From an uncultured Clostridia bacterium (lineage in GTDB: Bacteria; Bacillota; Clostridia; Oscillospirales; Acutalibacteraceae): DNA of 33,167 nt. The stretch spans positions 1 through 33,167 of the forward strand of contig CAMJOD010000010.1 of NCBI GenBank assembly GCA_946407465.1, read 5' to 3'. The notes beneath the pieces were generated by a model. The model did not search any database. It saw only the letters and a list, made by a program, of their open reading frames with translations, and was not told where the DNA came from. Each line of letters starts with the position of its first letter. Position 1 is the first letter of the stretch. Shown piece by piece: positions 1 to 7,707 of this stretch. The translations under genes and the position numbers were made by a program.

Positions 1-65
1 GCTAAGGATAGTATACCATCATCACAACAAAATTTCAATAGATTATGGATAAAATATGTACAAAA

Positions 66-115
66 CCGCAAGCTTGAAGCTTGACCCAATCCGCAAGCGT
101 GACGCTTGACCCAAT
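66..115. repeat. Two tandem 25-bp palindromic units (ccgcaagcttgaagcttgacccaat / ccgcaagcgtgacgcttgacccaat)
   Basis: Read directly: 66-90 and 91-115 match at 23 of 25 positions; each has a perfect inverted-repeat core (AAGCTT-G-AAGCTT, AAGCGT-G-ACGCTT). A related inverted unit occurs at 357-381. Confidence 0.85.
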
Positions 116-153
116 CCGCGCTTCATGCGTTTGCTGGAAAGGTTACATGAATA

Positions 154-397
154 GCCGCGTTCAAAATGGCTATGGCAACTTGAGTTCCAATGCCTTTTTG
201 AACGCGGCGTTTATCTGCGTTTTATCTTTATATGCTGCTATCCAAAGCCGCGCTGCCCACCGTGGCAACGGCAATAGCGACTTAATCTCTAATGCCTTTT
301 CTGACGCGGCGTTTATCTAAGTTTATCGTTAAATGCTGCTATCCAAAGCCGCGCTGAATCAAGCGTCACGCTTGCGCGCTGCCCACCGTGGCAACGG
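154..397 (+). repeat. Two tandem copies of a dispersed palindromic intergenic element (about 154-271 and 248-397)
   Basis: Shared blocks: tgcctttt..gacgcggcgtttatct / tatgctgctatccaaagccgcgctg / cccaccgtggcaacgg. First copy has a 13-bp perfect inverted repeat GCCGCGTTCAAAA (154-166) / TTTTGAACGCGGC (196-208). Confidence 0.8.
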
Positions 398-752
398 TTT
401 CGACTTCGACTAATACGTTTTTGGGAAGGGTTTTGACGGCTACGCAGGAGCGTGCCGGCTTGGAGGTGAAGTAGGTGCCGTAAACGGCGTTGAATGCCGC
501 AAAGTCGTTCATGTCGGCGAGGAAGCAGACGGTCTTGACAACATTGTCGAGCGAGCTGCCTGCGGCTTCGAGCACGTTTTTGAGGTTTTTGCAAACCTGC
601 TCGGTCTGCGCCTCAATGCCCTCTGCGTCCACATTGCCGGTCGCCGGGTTAATCGCAATCTGTCCCGAGGTGAAAACAAAGCCGTTTGCCTTGATTGCCT
701 GTGAATAGGGGCCGATGGCGTCGGGTGCGTTTTTGGTGTAAATCTTTTCCAT
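366..752 (-). CDS. ridA: RidA family protein (reactive intermediate/imine deaminase)
   Basis: 128 aa: MEKIYTKNAPDAIGPYSQAIKANGFVFTSGQIAINPATG...; RidA signature and adjacency to threonine ammonia-lyase. Confidence 0.93.
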   Translation of the reverse strand: MEKIYTKNAPDAIGPYSQAIKANGFVFTSGQIAINPATGNVDAEGIEAQTEQVCKNLKNVLEAAGSSLDNVVKTVCFLADMNDFAAFNAVYGTYFTSKPARSCVAVKTLPKNVLVEVETVATVGSAQA

Positions 753-764
753 AATTCTTTCTCC

Positions 765-1964
765 TTATACCAATTTAAAGCCTGCGCCGGTGAGTGCTTC
801 CGAAATCTGGCGCACATGGTCAAAGTTTCTGGTTTCTATTACTATGCGCAAATAGGCGGCGGTTACGTCGCTGCCCTCTCCTGCCCTCTCGTGGTGAACC
901 GAAATCACGTTTGCGCCGAGGTCGGCGATAATCTTGGACACTGCCACAAGCTGACCGGGCTTGTCCTGCAGCTCAATGCACAGCGTCTGCTGTCTGCCGG
1001 AGCGGAGGAGTCCGCGCTTGATGACGCGGTTGAGAATCGTCACGTCGATGTTGCCGCCCGACACAATGCAGACGACCTTTTTGCCCTCAACAGGCAGCTT
1101 GCCGAACATGACAGCCGCCAGCGGCGCCGCACCGGCACCCTCGGAGACCATCTTTTGGCTCTCAATCAGCGCCAAAATAGCGGAGGCGATTTCGTCGTCG
1201 GAGACGGTCACGATGTCGTCCACATATTTCTGAATATATTTAAAGGTATGCTCGCCCGGCTCCTTGACCTGAATGCCGTCGGCAATCGTTGAAACCTTGT
1301 CCAAATGAACCGGCTTGCCCTGCTTGATGGATTCAACCATAGACGGCGCGCCCTCTGCCTGCACACCGTAGACCTTGATGTTGGGGTTGAGGTTCTTGAT
1401 GGCACAGGCTACGCCGGAGAGCAGTCCGCCGCCGCCGATTGCCGCCACAACCGCGTCTACGTCGGGCATTTCGTTGAGAATTTCGAGACCGATGGTGCCC
1501 TGACCGGCAATGACATTTTCGTCGTCAAAGGGGTGAATAAAGGTGTAGTTCTTTTCGTCGAGCAGACGGAGCGCCTCGTTGTAGGCGTCGTCATACACGC
1601 CGGGCACCATGCGCACCTTGGCGCCGTAGCCCTTGGTCGCCTCCACCTTGGAAATCGGCGCACCGTCGGGCAGACAAATCAGCGACTCAATGCCGTATTT
1701 GGTCGCCGCCAGCGCCACACCCTGCGCGTGGTTGCCTGCCGAGCAGGCGATAACGCCGTGCGCCTTTTCTTCGTCGGAGAGCTGTGAAATCTTGTAGCCG
1801 GAGCCTCTCACCTTGAACGAACCGGTGATTTGCAGGTTTTCGGGCTTGAGATACACATCACACAAATCGGTGATGCCGGACGCCTTGACCAAGTGTGTGG
1901 GACGGATAACGTCCTTGAGCACATAAGAAGCGTGATAAATCCTGTCGAGTGTAAGCATTTTCAT
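765..1964 (-). CDS. ilvA: Threonine ammonia-lyase (PLP-dependent) with C-terminal ACT domain
   Basis: 399 aa; SFKVRGSGYKI PLP-lysine motif, IGGGGLLSGVA loop, C-terminal ACT-like region. Start may be the second ATG at 1958. Confidence 0.92.
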   Translation of the reverse strand: MKMLTLDRIYHASYVLKDVIRPTHLVKASGITDLCDVYLKPENLQITGSFKVRGSGYKISQLSDEEKAHGVIACSAGNHAQGVALAATKYGIESLICLPDGAPISKVEATKGYGAKVRMVPGVYDDAYNEALRLLDEKNYTFIHPFDDENVIAGQGTIGLEILNEMPDVDAVVAAIGGGGLLSGVACAIKNLNPNIKVYGVQAEGAPSMVESIKQGKPVHLDKVSTIADGIQVKEPGEHTFKYIQKYVDDIVTVSDDEIASAILALIESQKMVSEGAGAAPLAAVMFGKLPVEGKKVVCIVSGGNIDVTILNRVIKRGLLRSGRQQTLCIELQDKPGQLVAVSKIIADLGANVISVHHERAGEGSDVTAAYLRIVIETRNFDHVRQISEALTGAGFKLV

Positions 1965-2200
1965 ACCTTCTTTTTAAAAATCATACCCTCATATTTTATA
2001 CCAAACCGGTGCAGAAATCAAGCCCTATTCACGCTAATTAACAGTAATTTGAAGCGAATTATTTTGACCTCCGACACGAGAAACAAAAAACAGCTTGCTA
2101 TTTTTAAATTTTTGTGATATATTAATACCAAGGTCACATCAAAAAATTATCGACTGCACACAAACGCACCTCGTTGACAGCATATTCCCGCCAAAACGCC

Positions 2201-2229
2201 CGTTATACATAACGTTTAACAGCGCTGTT
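2201..2229. promoter_or_regulatory. Two palindromes upstream of the DtxR/MntR-type gene (CGTTATACATAACG; AACAGCGCTGTT)
   Basis: CGTTAT-AC-ATAACG at 2201-2214 and the perfect 12-bp AACAGCGCTGTT at 2218-2229, about 50-80 bp before the start codon; operator role is inferred. Confidence 0.45.
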
Positions 2230-2279
2230 TTGAACAAGAATCTACTATAAAATATTCGCACCCGAACAGGAGTGATGTT

Positions 2280-2645
2280 ATGCAGCTGAAAGAATCCGGC
2301 GAAATGTATCTTGAAACCATCTATGTTCTCCACCAGCAAAAGGGCTTTGTGCGCTCCATTGACGTCTGTGAAGAGATGGGCTATTCCAAGCCCAGCGTCA
2401 GCCGCGCGGTCGGACTGCTCCGCGACGGCGGCTATCTGACCGTGAGCAAGGACGGCGGTCTCCACCTCACCGAAGCAGGTCTGGAGGTTGCCGAGCGCAC
2501 CTATGAGCGCCACACCGTTCTCAGCGAGCTATTTGAAAAACTCGGCGTCAGCGAGGAACGAGCCGTTGCCGACGCCTGCAAAATTGAACACGTCATCAGC
2601 GTCGAAACCTTTGCCGCGCTGAAAAAGCTGAATCAGTCTATGTAA
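2280..2645 (+). CDS. DtxR/MntR-family metal-dependent transcriptional regulator (compact, 121 aa)
   Basis: N-terminal wHTH (GEMYLETIYVL...RSIDVCEEMGYSKPSVSRAVGLLRDGGYL) and dimerisation helices with ERH and ACKIEHVIS motifs. Confidence 0.9.
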   Translation: MQLKESGEMYLETIYVLHQQKGFVRSIDVCEEMGYSKPSVSRAVGLLRDGGYLTVSKDGGLHLTEAGLEVAERTYERHTVLSELFEKLGVSEERAVADACKIEHVISVETFAALKKLNQSM

Positions 2646-2650
2646 CAAAG

Positions 2651-2690
2651 CAGAACCACCCGTTGTGATACAGGTGGTTCTGTTTTTCTT
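2651..2690. terminator. Intrinsic terminator between the converging DtxR-type gene and cysK
   Basis: CAGAACCACC(2651-2660)...GGTGGTTCTG(2673-2682) followed by TTTTTCTTTT. Confidence 0.85.
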
Positions 2691-3620
2691 TTAATCGGAG
2701 AACATCGGTGTGGAGAGGTAGCGGTCGCCTGTGTCCGGCAGAAGCGCCACAATCACCTTGCCCTTGTTTTCGGGACGCTTGGCAAGCTGAATCGCCGCAA
2801 ATACCGCCGCACCGGAGGAAATGCCGACCAAAATGCCCTCGGTTTGGGCAATCGCCTTGCCGGTTGCAAAGGCGTCCTCGTTGTCAACGGGAATAATTTC
2901 GTCGTAGATATCGGTGTTCAGCGTGTCGGGCACAAAGCCTGCGCCGATACCCTGAATCTTGTGGGGACCTGCCTTGCCCTCAGACAGCACCGGAGAACCG
3001 GAAGGCTCCACCGCCACTACCTTGACATTGGGGTTCTGCTGCTTGAGATAGCCGCCCACGCCCGACAGGGTGCCGCCGGTGCCGACGCCGGCCACAAAAA
3101 TGTCAACCTTGCCGTCGGTGTCGTTCCAGATTTCGGGGCCCGTTGTGGCGAGGTGAGCCGCAGGGTTTGCCGGATTGACAAATTGACCGGGAATAAAGCT
3201 GCCGGGAATTTCCGCCGCCAGCTCGTCAGCCTTGGCGATAGCGCCCTTCATGCCCTTTGTGCCGTCGGTCAGCACAATTTCGGCGCCGTATGCCTTGAGC
3301 AGATTGCGGCGCTCCACGCTCATGGTCTCGGGCATGGTGAGAATGGCGCGGTAGCCGCGTGCAGCCGCCACAGCCGCCAAGCCGATGCCGGTGTTGCCGC
3401 TGGTCGGCTCGATAATCACAGAGCCTTTTTTGAGCTTGCCGGTCTTTTCGGCGTCGTCAATCATGGCAAGCGCGATTCTGTCCTTGACGCTGCCTGCCGG
3501 ATTAAAGTATTCGAGCTTTGCCAGCACCTCGGCTTGAAGCTCCTGCGCAGCAATCAGATTGGAAAGACGGACTAACGGGGTGTTGCCGATGAGGTCGGTA
3601 ATTTTATTATATACTTTCAT
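2691..3620 (-). CDS. cysK: Cysteine synthase A (O-acetylserine sulfhydrylase)
   Basis: 309 aa; [15 protein letters not shown] lysine, [24 protein letters not shown] motifs. Confidence 0.95.
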   Translation of the reverse strand: MKVYNKITDLIGNTPLVRLSNLIAAQELQAEVLAKLEYFNPAGSVKDRIALAMIDDAEKTGKLKKGSVIIEPTSGNTGIGLAAVAAARGYRAILTMPETMSVERRNLLKAYGAEIVLTDGTKGMKGAIAKADELAAEIPGSFIPGQFVNPANPAAHLATTGPEIWNDTDGKVDIFVAGVGTGGTLSGVGGYLKQQNPNVKVVAVEPSGSPVLSEGKAGPHKIQGIGAGFVPDTLNTDIYDEIIPVDNEDAFATGKAIAQTEGILVGISSGAAVFAAIQLAKRPENKGKVIVALLPDTGDRYLSTPMFSD

Positions 3621-3738
3621 GGTGATACTCCTTTTGATTTTAAATGATTATTTATTTGCGAACGTTTGCGGACGGGTTCAGCGTCAACATCGTTTTTGCC
3701 GCATGACAAAGCCCTCTTTCATATTAAAGTTTATTAAT

Positions 3739-3787
3739 CCTAGTGATTTTGTAGGTTTATGATAGCACATCTTTTTCCGTTTGTCAA
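3739..3787 (-). promoter_or_regulatory. cysK promoter with CCTA-N9-TAGG inverted repeat at the predicted +1
   Basis: On minus strand TTGACA (plus 3782-3787) - 17 bp - TATCAT (plus 3759-3764); CCTA-N9-TAGG at 3739-3755. Confidence 0.7.
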
Positions 3788-3857
3788 CCCCTATTTTCTC
3801 TTGCTGACATGATTTCGCAAATATTGTCAGTTTTTTATGATTAGTTTTAGTTTTCAC

Positions 3858-3886
3858 TTTACAAAACCGATAAAAAATAGTATGAT
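3858..3886 (+). promoter_or_regulatory. Sigma-A-type promoter for maf
   Basis: TTTACA (3858-3863) - 17 bp - TATGAT (3881-3886). Confidence 0.7.
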
Positions 3887-3915
3887 AATAGTGACAGAAA
3901 ACGAGGAGTGATTCC

Positions 3916-4473
3916 ATGATTGTATTGGCTTCCAATTCACCGCGCCGCAAACAGCTGATGCGGCTGATTTCACCGAGCTTTATCATTGACCCTGCCGACA
4001 TTGAAGAGAGCCGCGCCGAGAACATTCCGCTCGACCGCATGCCGGAATTTTTGGCGCTCCAAAAGGCGCAGCAGGTACAAAAAAAGCACCCCGACGACAT
4101 TGTTATCGGCTGCGACACCGGAGTGTTTATCAACAATATGATGATTGGCAAGCCAAGCTCTGACAAGACAGCGTTTGAAATACTCAAAATGCTCTCGGGC
4201 AAAACGCACCGCGTTATCACCGGCTGCGCGATCATCAAGGGCGAGCAGACGCTCCGCTTTTCGCAGACGACCGAGGTGGAGTTCTATCCCCTCACCGACG
4301 AGGAAATGAAAGCCTACATCGCCACCGGTGAGCCTGGCGACAAGGCAGGCGCCTACGGCATTCAGGGCAAGGGCGCGCTGTTGGTCAAGGAAATCCGCGG
4401 CGACTTCTACAACGTTGTCGGACTGCCCGTCGCGCTGCTCAGCCGCAAGCTGCGCCTGCTGGAGGACGAATAA
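3916..4473 (+). CDS. maf: Maf family nucleotide pyrophosphatase
   Basis: 185 aa; IVLASNSPRRKQLM N-terminus, GCDTGVFI, GDKAGAYGIQGKGALLVKEIRGDFYNVVGLPV. Confidence 0.95.
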   Translation: MIVLASNSPRRKQLMRLISPSFIIDPADIEESRAENIPLDRMPEFLALQKAQQVQKKHPDDIVIGCDTGVFINNMMIGKPSSDKTAFEILKMLSGKTHRVITGCAIIKGEQTLRFSQTTEVEFYPLTDEEMKAYIATGEPGDKAGAYGIQGKGALLVKEIRGDFYNVVGLPVALLSRKLRLLEDE

Positions 4474-4512
4474 GCCTTTGCAAGCGCAAACATTTAGATA
4501 TAGGAGATTATT

Positions 4513-5118
4513 ATGAAAAAAGTATTGACCGTCTTGCTGGCGGCAACAGGCATGCTGGCTTTTTCTGCTTGCGGCGGCAACAACGTCCGTACACCGGAAG
4601 CGCCGTCTGCCGCAGACAGCACACAGTCTGCGCCGACAACACAAGCCGCGCCTGTCACACAGGCAACCACCGAGGCGCAAGCGTCCGACGAGGTGACCAT
4701 CACCGACAACGGCGTCACCTTTGTTTTGCCCAAGGGCTTCCGCACTTATAACGACCGGATTCCGGAGGGAAGCGGCATTACCACGATGGTGGCAAGCCCC
4801 ACCGAAAGGATTGTTTTTTGTGCTGTCAGGGAGGAAAAATCGCTCTTTGAGGGCACCGAAATCACCTCCGCCGAGAGCTATTTGCAGTTCCAGCATGACA
4901 ACGCCAAGGGCAAGAACGTCACGGCAATCAAAAACGAACCGGGTATCCCCTACTTTGAATACGAATACACCAACGGTAATCAATCCTTTCGCTATTTTAC
5001 CACCGCCATGGAATCCATCGGCGCCTACTACGCGCTCCAGTGCTTTACGCCTGCCGACGAATACGATAGCTATAAGGACAGGATCGTTAATTGGATGAGA
5101 CAGATAAGCGTGGAATAA
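4513..5118 (+). CDS. Putative lipoprotein of unknown function
   Basis: 201 aa; signal peptide and lipobox MKKVLTVLLAATGMLAFSACGG, low-complexity Thr/Ala/Gln linker, globular domain. Confidence 0.75.
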   Translation: MKKVLTVLLAATGMLAFSACGGNNVRTPEAPSAADSTQSAPTTQAAPVTQATTEAQASDEVTITDNGVTFVLPKGFRTYNDRIPEGSGITTMVASPTERIVFCAVREEKSLFEGTEITSAESYLQFQHDNAKGKNVTAIKNEPGIPYFEYEYTNGNQSFRYFTTAMESIGAYYALQCFTPADEYDSYKDRIVNWMRQISVE

Positions 5119-5148
5119 TTTTCACGGTCATAGGCATGCCGTTTGTCC

Positions 5149-5188
5149 GACAGGCTCTTTGTTTTTTGAAGAAACAGAGGGTCTGTTT
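5149..5188 (+). terminator. Probable imperfect intrinsic terminator downstream of the lipoprotein gene
   Basis: acaggctctttgttt...gaaacagagggtctgt followed by ttt. Confidence 0.45.
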
Positions 5189-5230
5189 TAAATTTATACA
5201 AAAAATTACGTGACAGATGAAAACTAACTA

Positions 5231-5286
5231 TTGCATTTTATCACAAAAAATGATATGATAGTAGTACGCTGAGAGGCGAACCTCTC
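5231..5286 (+). promoter_or_regulatory. Promoter of the sugar ABC operon plus hairpin at the predicted mRNA 5' end
   Basis: TTGCAT (5231-5236) - 17 bp - TATGAT (5254-5259); GAGAGG-CGAA-CCTCTC at 5271-5286. Confidence 0.7.
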
Positions 5287-5337
5287 CGCATTATCCGTGC
5301 GTCAGATGGATAAATTTTTTTAGAAAAGGTGATTTAC

Positions 5338-6690
5338 GTGAAAACAACAACAATCCGGAAGGCAGCCGCTTTGACAATGGCTGCTCTGATGGCAGGAACC
5401 GCACTCGCAGGCTGCGGCGGCAACAACAACAGCAGCTCTTCCAAGGCTGACGGCACCGCCGACAGCGCTTCCAAGGCGGCAAGCGGCGCAAAGGGCTCGG
5501 TCTATTGGCTCAACTTCAAGCCTGAAATCGACGAAACCCTGCAGGCTCTCGCCAAGAAGTACACCGAGACCAAGGGCGTTGAGGTAAAGGTAGTAACCGC
5601 TGCTTCGGGCACCTACAGCACCACTCTCACCGCTGAGATGGACAAGTCCAATCCCCCGACACTGTTTGTTATCGGCAACCAGCAGGGCGTCAAGGACTGG
5701 GGCGACTTTGCTCTTGACCTCAAGGACACCGCGATTGCCAAGGAACTGAACACAGACGCTTACAACCTCTATGACGCAAACGGCAAGCTCGTTTCTATCG
5801 GCTACTGCTACGAGTGCTACGGCATCATCGCCAACCCCGACCTGATTGAAAAAGCAGGCCACAAGATGGAAGAAATCAAGAACTTTGACGGCTTGAAGGC
5901 TGTTGCCGAGGACATCCACAAGAGAGCCGCAGAGCTGAAGTTTGACGCTTTCTCCTCCTCCGACATGGACGACAGCTCCTCCTGGAGATTCACCGGCCAC
6001 ATGGCTAACCTCGAGTATTTCTATGAGGAAAAGGCTGCAGGCAAGACCTGGACCGAATGCCCCGCTACCATCACCGGCGACTACCTCCCCAACTTCAAGA
6101 ATCTGTATGATCTCTGCATCAACAACTCCCTCACCGCTCCCACCGACCTGTCCGCAGGCGGCCACAACGCTGAGGAAGAATTTATCAACGGCAAGGCTGC
6201 TTTCTTTGTAAACGGCTCTTGGGAGTACGCTGCGGTTTCCAAAAAGGTTCCGAACGCGGTTATGATCCCCTACTACTGCGGTGTTGAGGGCGAAGAAAAA
6301 GCCGGTCTCAACTGCGGCACCGAAAACTGCTGGGCAGTTAACGCCAACGTCAGCGAGGACGATCAGCAGGCTACCATCGACTTTATGGTATGGCTCGTAA
6401 GCGATCCCGACGCTTCCAAGACTATGGTTGAGCAGCTCGGCGTTATGCCCTACAAGAACGCTGCTCCTTCCTCCAACGGCTTCCTCCAGAACGCTGAGGC
6501 TTACAGCGCTGACGGCTGCTACGTCATGGATTGGGCTACCAACTATCAGCCCAACGTTGACGAGTACCGCAAGGATCTCGTTTCCGCTCTGAACGCATAC
6601 AATGCCGATCAGTCTGACGCTAACTGGGCAAAGGTTAAAGAAGCCTTTGTTGACGGTTGGGCTAAGCAGTACAAGGCTATCCAGGGCTAA
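5338..6690 (+). CDS. Carbohydrate ABC transporter substrate-binding lipoprotein
   Basis: Signal peptide/lipobox ...MAGTALAGCGG, extracellular solute-binding family 1-like sequence; GTG at 5338 is better spaced from AAAGG than the 5329 start. Confidence 0.9.
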   Translation: MKTTTIRKAAALTMAALMAGTALAGCGGNNNSSSSKADGTADSASKAASGAKGSVYWLNFKPEIDETLQALAKKYTETKGVEVKVVTAASGTYSTTLTAEMDKSNPPTLFVIGNQQGVKDWGDFALDLKDTAIAKELNTDAYNLYDANGKLVSIGYCYECYGIIANPDLIEKAGHKMEEIKNFDGLKAVAEDIHKRAAELKFDAFSSSDMDDSSSWRFTGHMANLEYFYEEKAAGKTWTECPATITGDYLPNFKNLYDLCINNSLTAPTDLSAGGHNAEEEFINGKAAFFVNGSWEYAAVSKKVPNAVMIPYYCGVEGEEKAGLNCGTENCWAVNANVSEDDQQATIDFMVWLVSDPDASKTMVEQLGVMPYKNAAPSSNGFLQNAEAYSADGCYVMDWATNYQPNVDEYRKDLVSALNAYNADQSDANWAKVKEAFVDGWAKQYKAIQG

Positions 6691-6707
6691 TCAACAATAC
6701 ACCATTT

Positions 6708-6746
6708 ACGGGGCGGGCGCAGTCGCCCGTCCCGTTATTTCTTTTT
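6708..6746 (+). terminator. Strong GC-rich intercistronic hairpin (attenuator/terminator-like) between binding-protein and permease genes
   Basis: acggggcgggcg (6708-6719) CAGT cgcccgtcccgt (6724-6735), then tatttcttttt. Confidence 0.75.
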
Positions 6747-6768
6747 CGCCGAGAACAGGAGGCTTATT

Positions 6769-7707
6769 TTGAAAACTACCGCAGCTGCAGCCGACGGCGC
6801 CAAGGCTAATCCGGTCAAAAAGCGCAAAAAGGCTGCCTACAAATCCGGTCACAGCTCGATGACCAAGCGCTCGCTGCGCAAGTGGTCATGGCTGTTCATC
6901 GGTCCTGTTTTTGCCGCGTTCATCATCGGCTTTATCTGGCCGTTTGCACAGGGTATTTATCTCTCCTTCTGCGGCAAATTCAGCGTTATCTCACAAGCCC
7001 GTATCAAGGGCTTTGAAAACTACGTCAAGGCGTTTTCCGACGAAACCTTTTTCCATTCGTTCTGGTTCACCGCCCTATTCGCCGTCGTCAGCGTTATCCT
7101 CATCAACTTGCTGGCGTTCACCATCGCCTATGCCCTCACGCAAGGGGTCAAGGGCTCCAACCTATTCCGCACGGTATTCTTTATGCCGAACCTCATCGGC
7201 GGTATCGTGCTGGGCTATCTCTGGTCTATGATTTTTGACGGTCTGCTCGATTTGTGGACGACCCAAAACCTGGTTGACAACGAAACCTACGGCTTTTGGG
7301 GTCTGATTATCCTCCTGCTCTGGCAACAGGTGGGTTATATGATGATTATCTACATCGCAGGCTTGCAGGCTGTTCCCGACGATATGATTGAAGCGGCAAA
7401 AATCGACGGCGCCACCAAGACGCAGACGCTGTTCCGCGTCATCATTCCCAACGTGATGCCGTCCATCACCATCTGCACCTTCCTCACCCTCACCAACAGC
7501 TTCAAGCTGTTTGACCAAAACCTTGCCCTCACCGGCGGCAAGCCCGGACGTCTGACCGAAATGCTCGCGCTGAACATTTCCAACGGCTACTCCAACATGG
7601 CAACACGCGGCATGGCGCAGGCAAAGGCGGTTATCTTCTTCTTGTTTGTTGCGGCGCTGGGCATTGCGCAGCTCGTCGCCACCAGAAGAAAGGAGGTGCA
7701 GCAATAA
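6769..7707 (+). CDS. Sugar ABC transporter permease (MalF/UgpA type)
   Basis: 312 aa, multiple TM helices, EAA motif EAAKIDGATKTQTLFRVIIPNVMP; TTG start after aggagg. Confidence 0.92.
   Translation: MKTTAAAADGAKANPVKKRKKAAYKSGHSSMTKRSLRKWSWLFIGPVFAAFIIGFIWPFAQGIYLSFCGKFSVISQARIKGFENYVKAFSDETFFHSFWFTALFAVVSVILINLLAFTIAYALTQGVKGSNLFRTVFFMPNLIGGIVLGYLWSMIFDGLLDLWTTQNLVDNETYGFWGLIILLLWQQVGYMMIIYIAGLQAVPDDMIEAAKIDGATKTQTLFRVIIPNVMPSITICTFLTLTNSFKLFDQNLALTGGKPGRLTEMLALNISNGYSNMATRGMAQAKAVIFFLFVAALGIAQLVATRRKEVQQ

Noticed and set aside
81-320. 79-aa ORF at the left edge
   Set aside because: Lies entirely in the repeat region; its internal repetition (NAFLNAAFI / NAFSDAAFI) reflects the DNA repeat rather than a protein domain.
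1964-2110. T-box or other amino-acid riboswitch upstream of ilvA
   Set aside because: Searched the minus-strand leader for the conserved T-box sequence (AGGGTGGNACCGCG) and antiterminator; not present.
5320-6165. 281-aa ORF antisense to the substrate-binding protein gene
   Set aside because: Antisense shadow of a clear lipoprotein-type binding protein.
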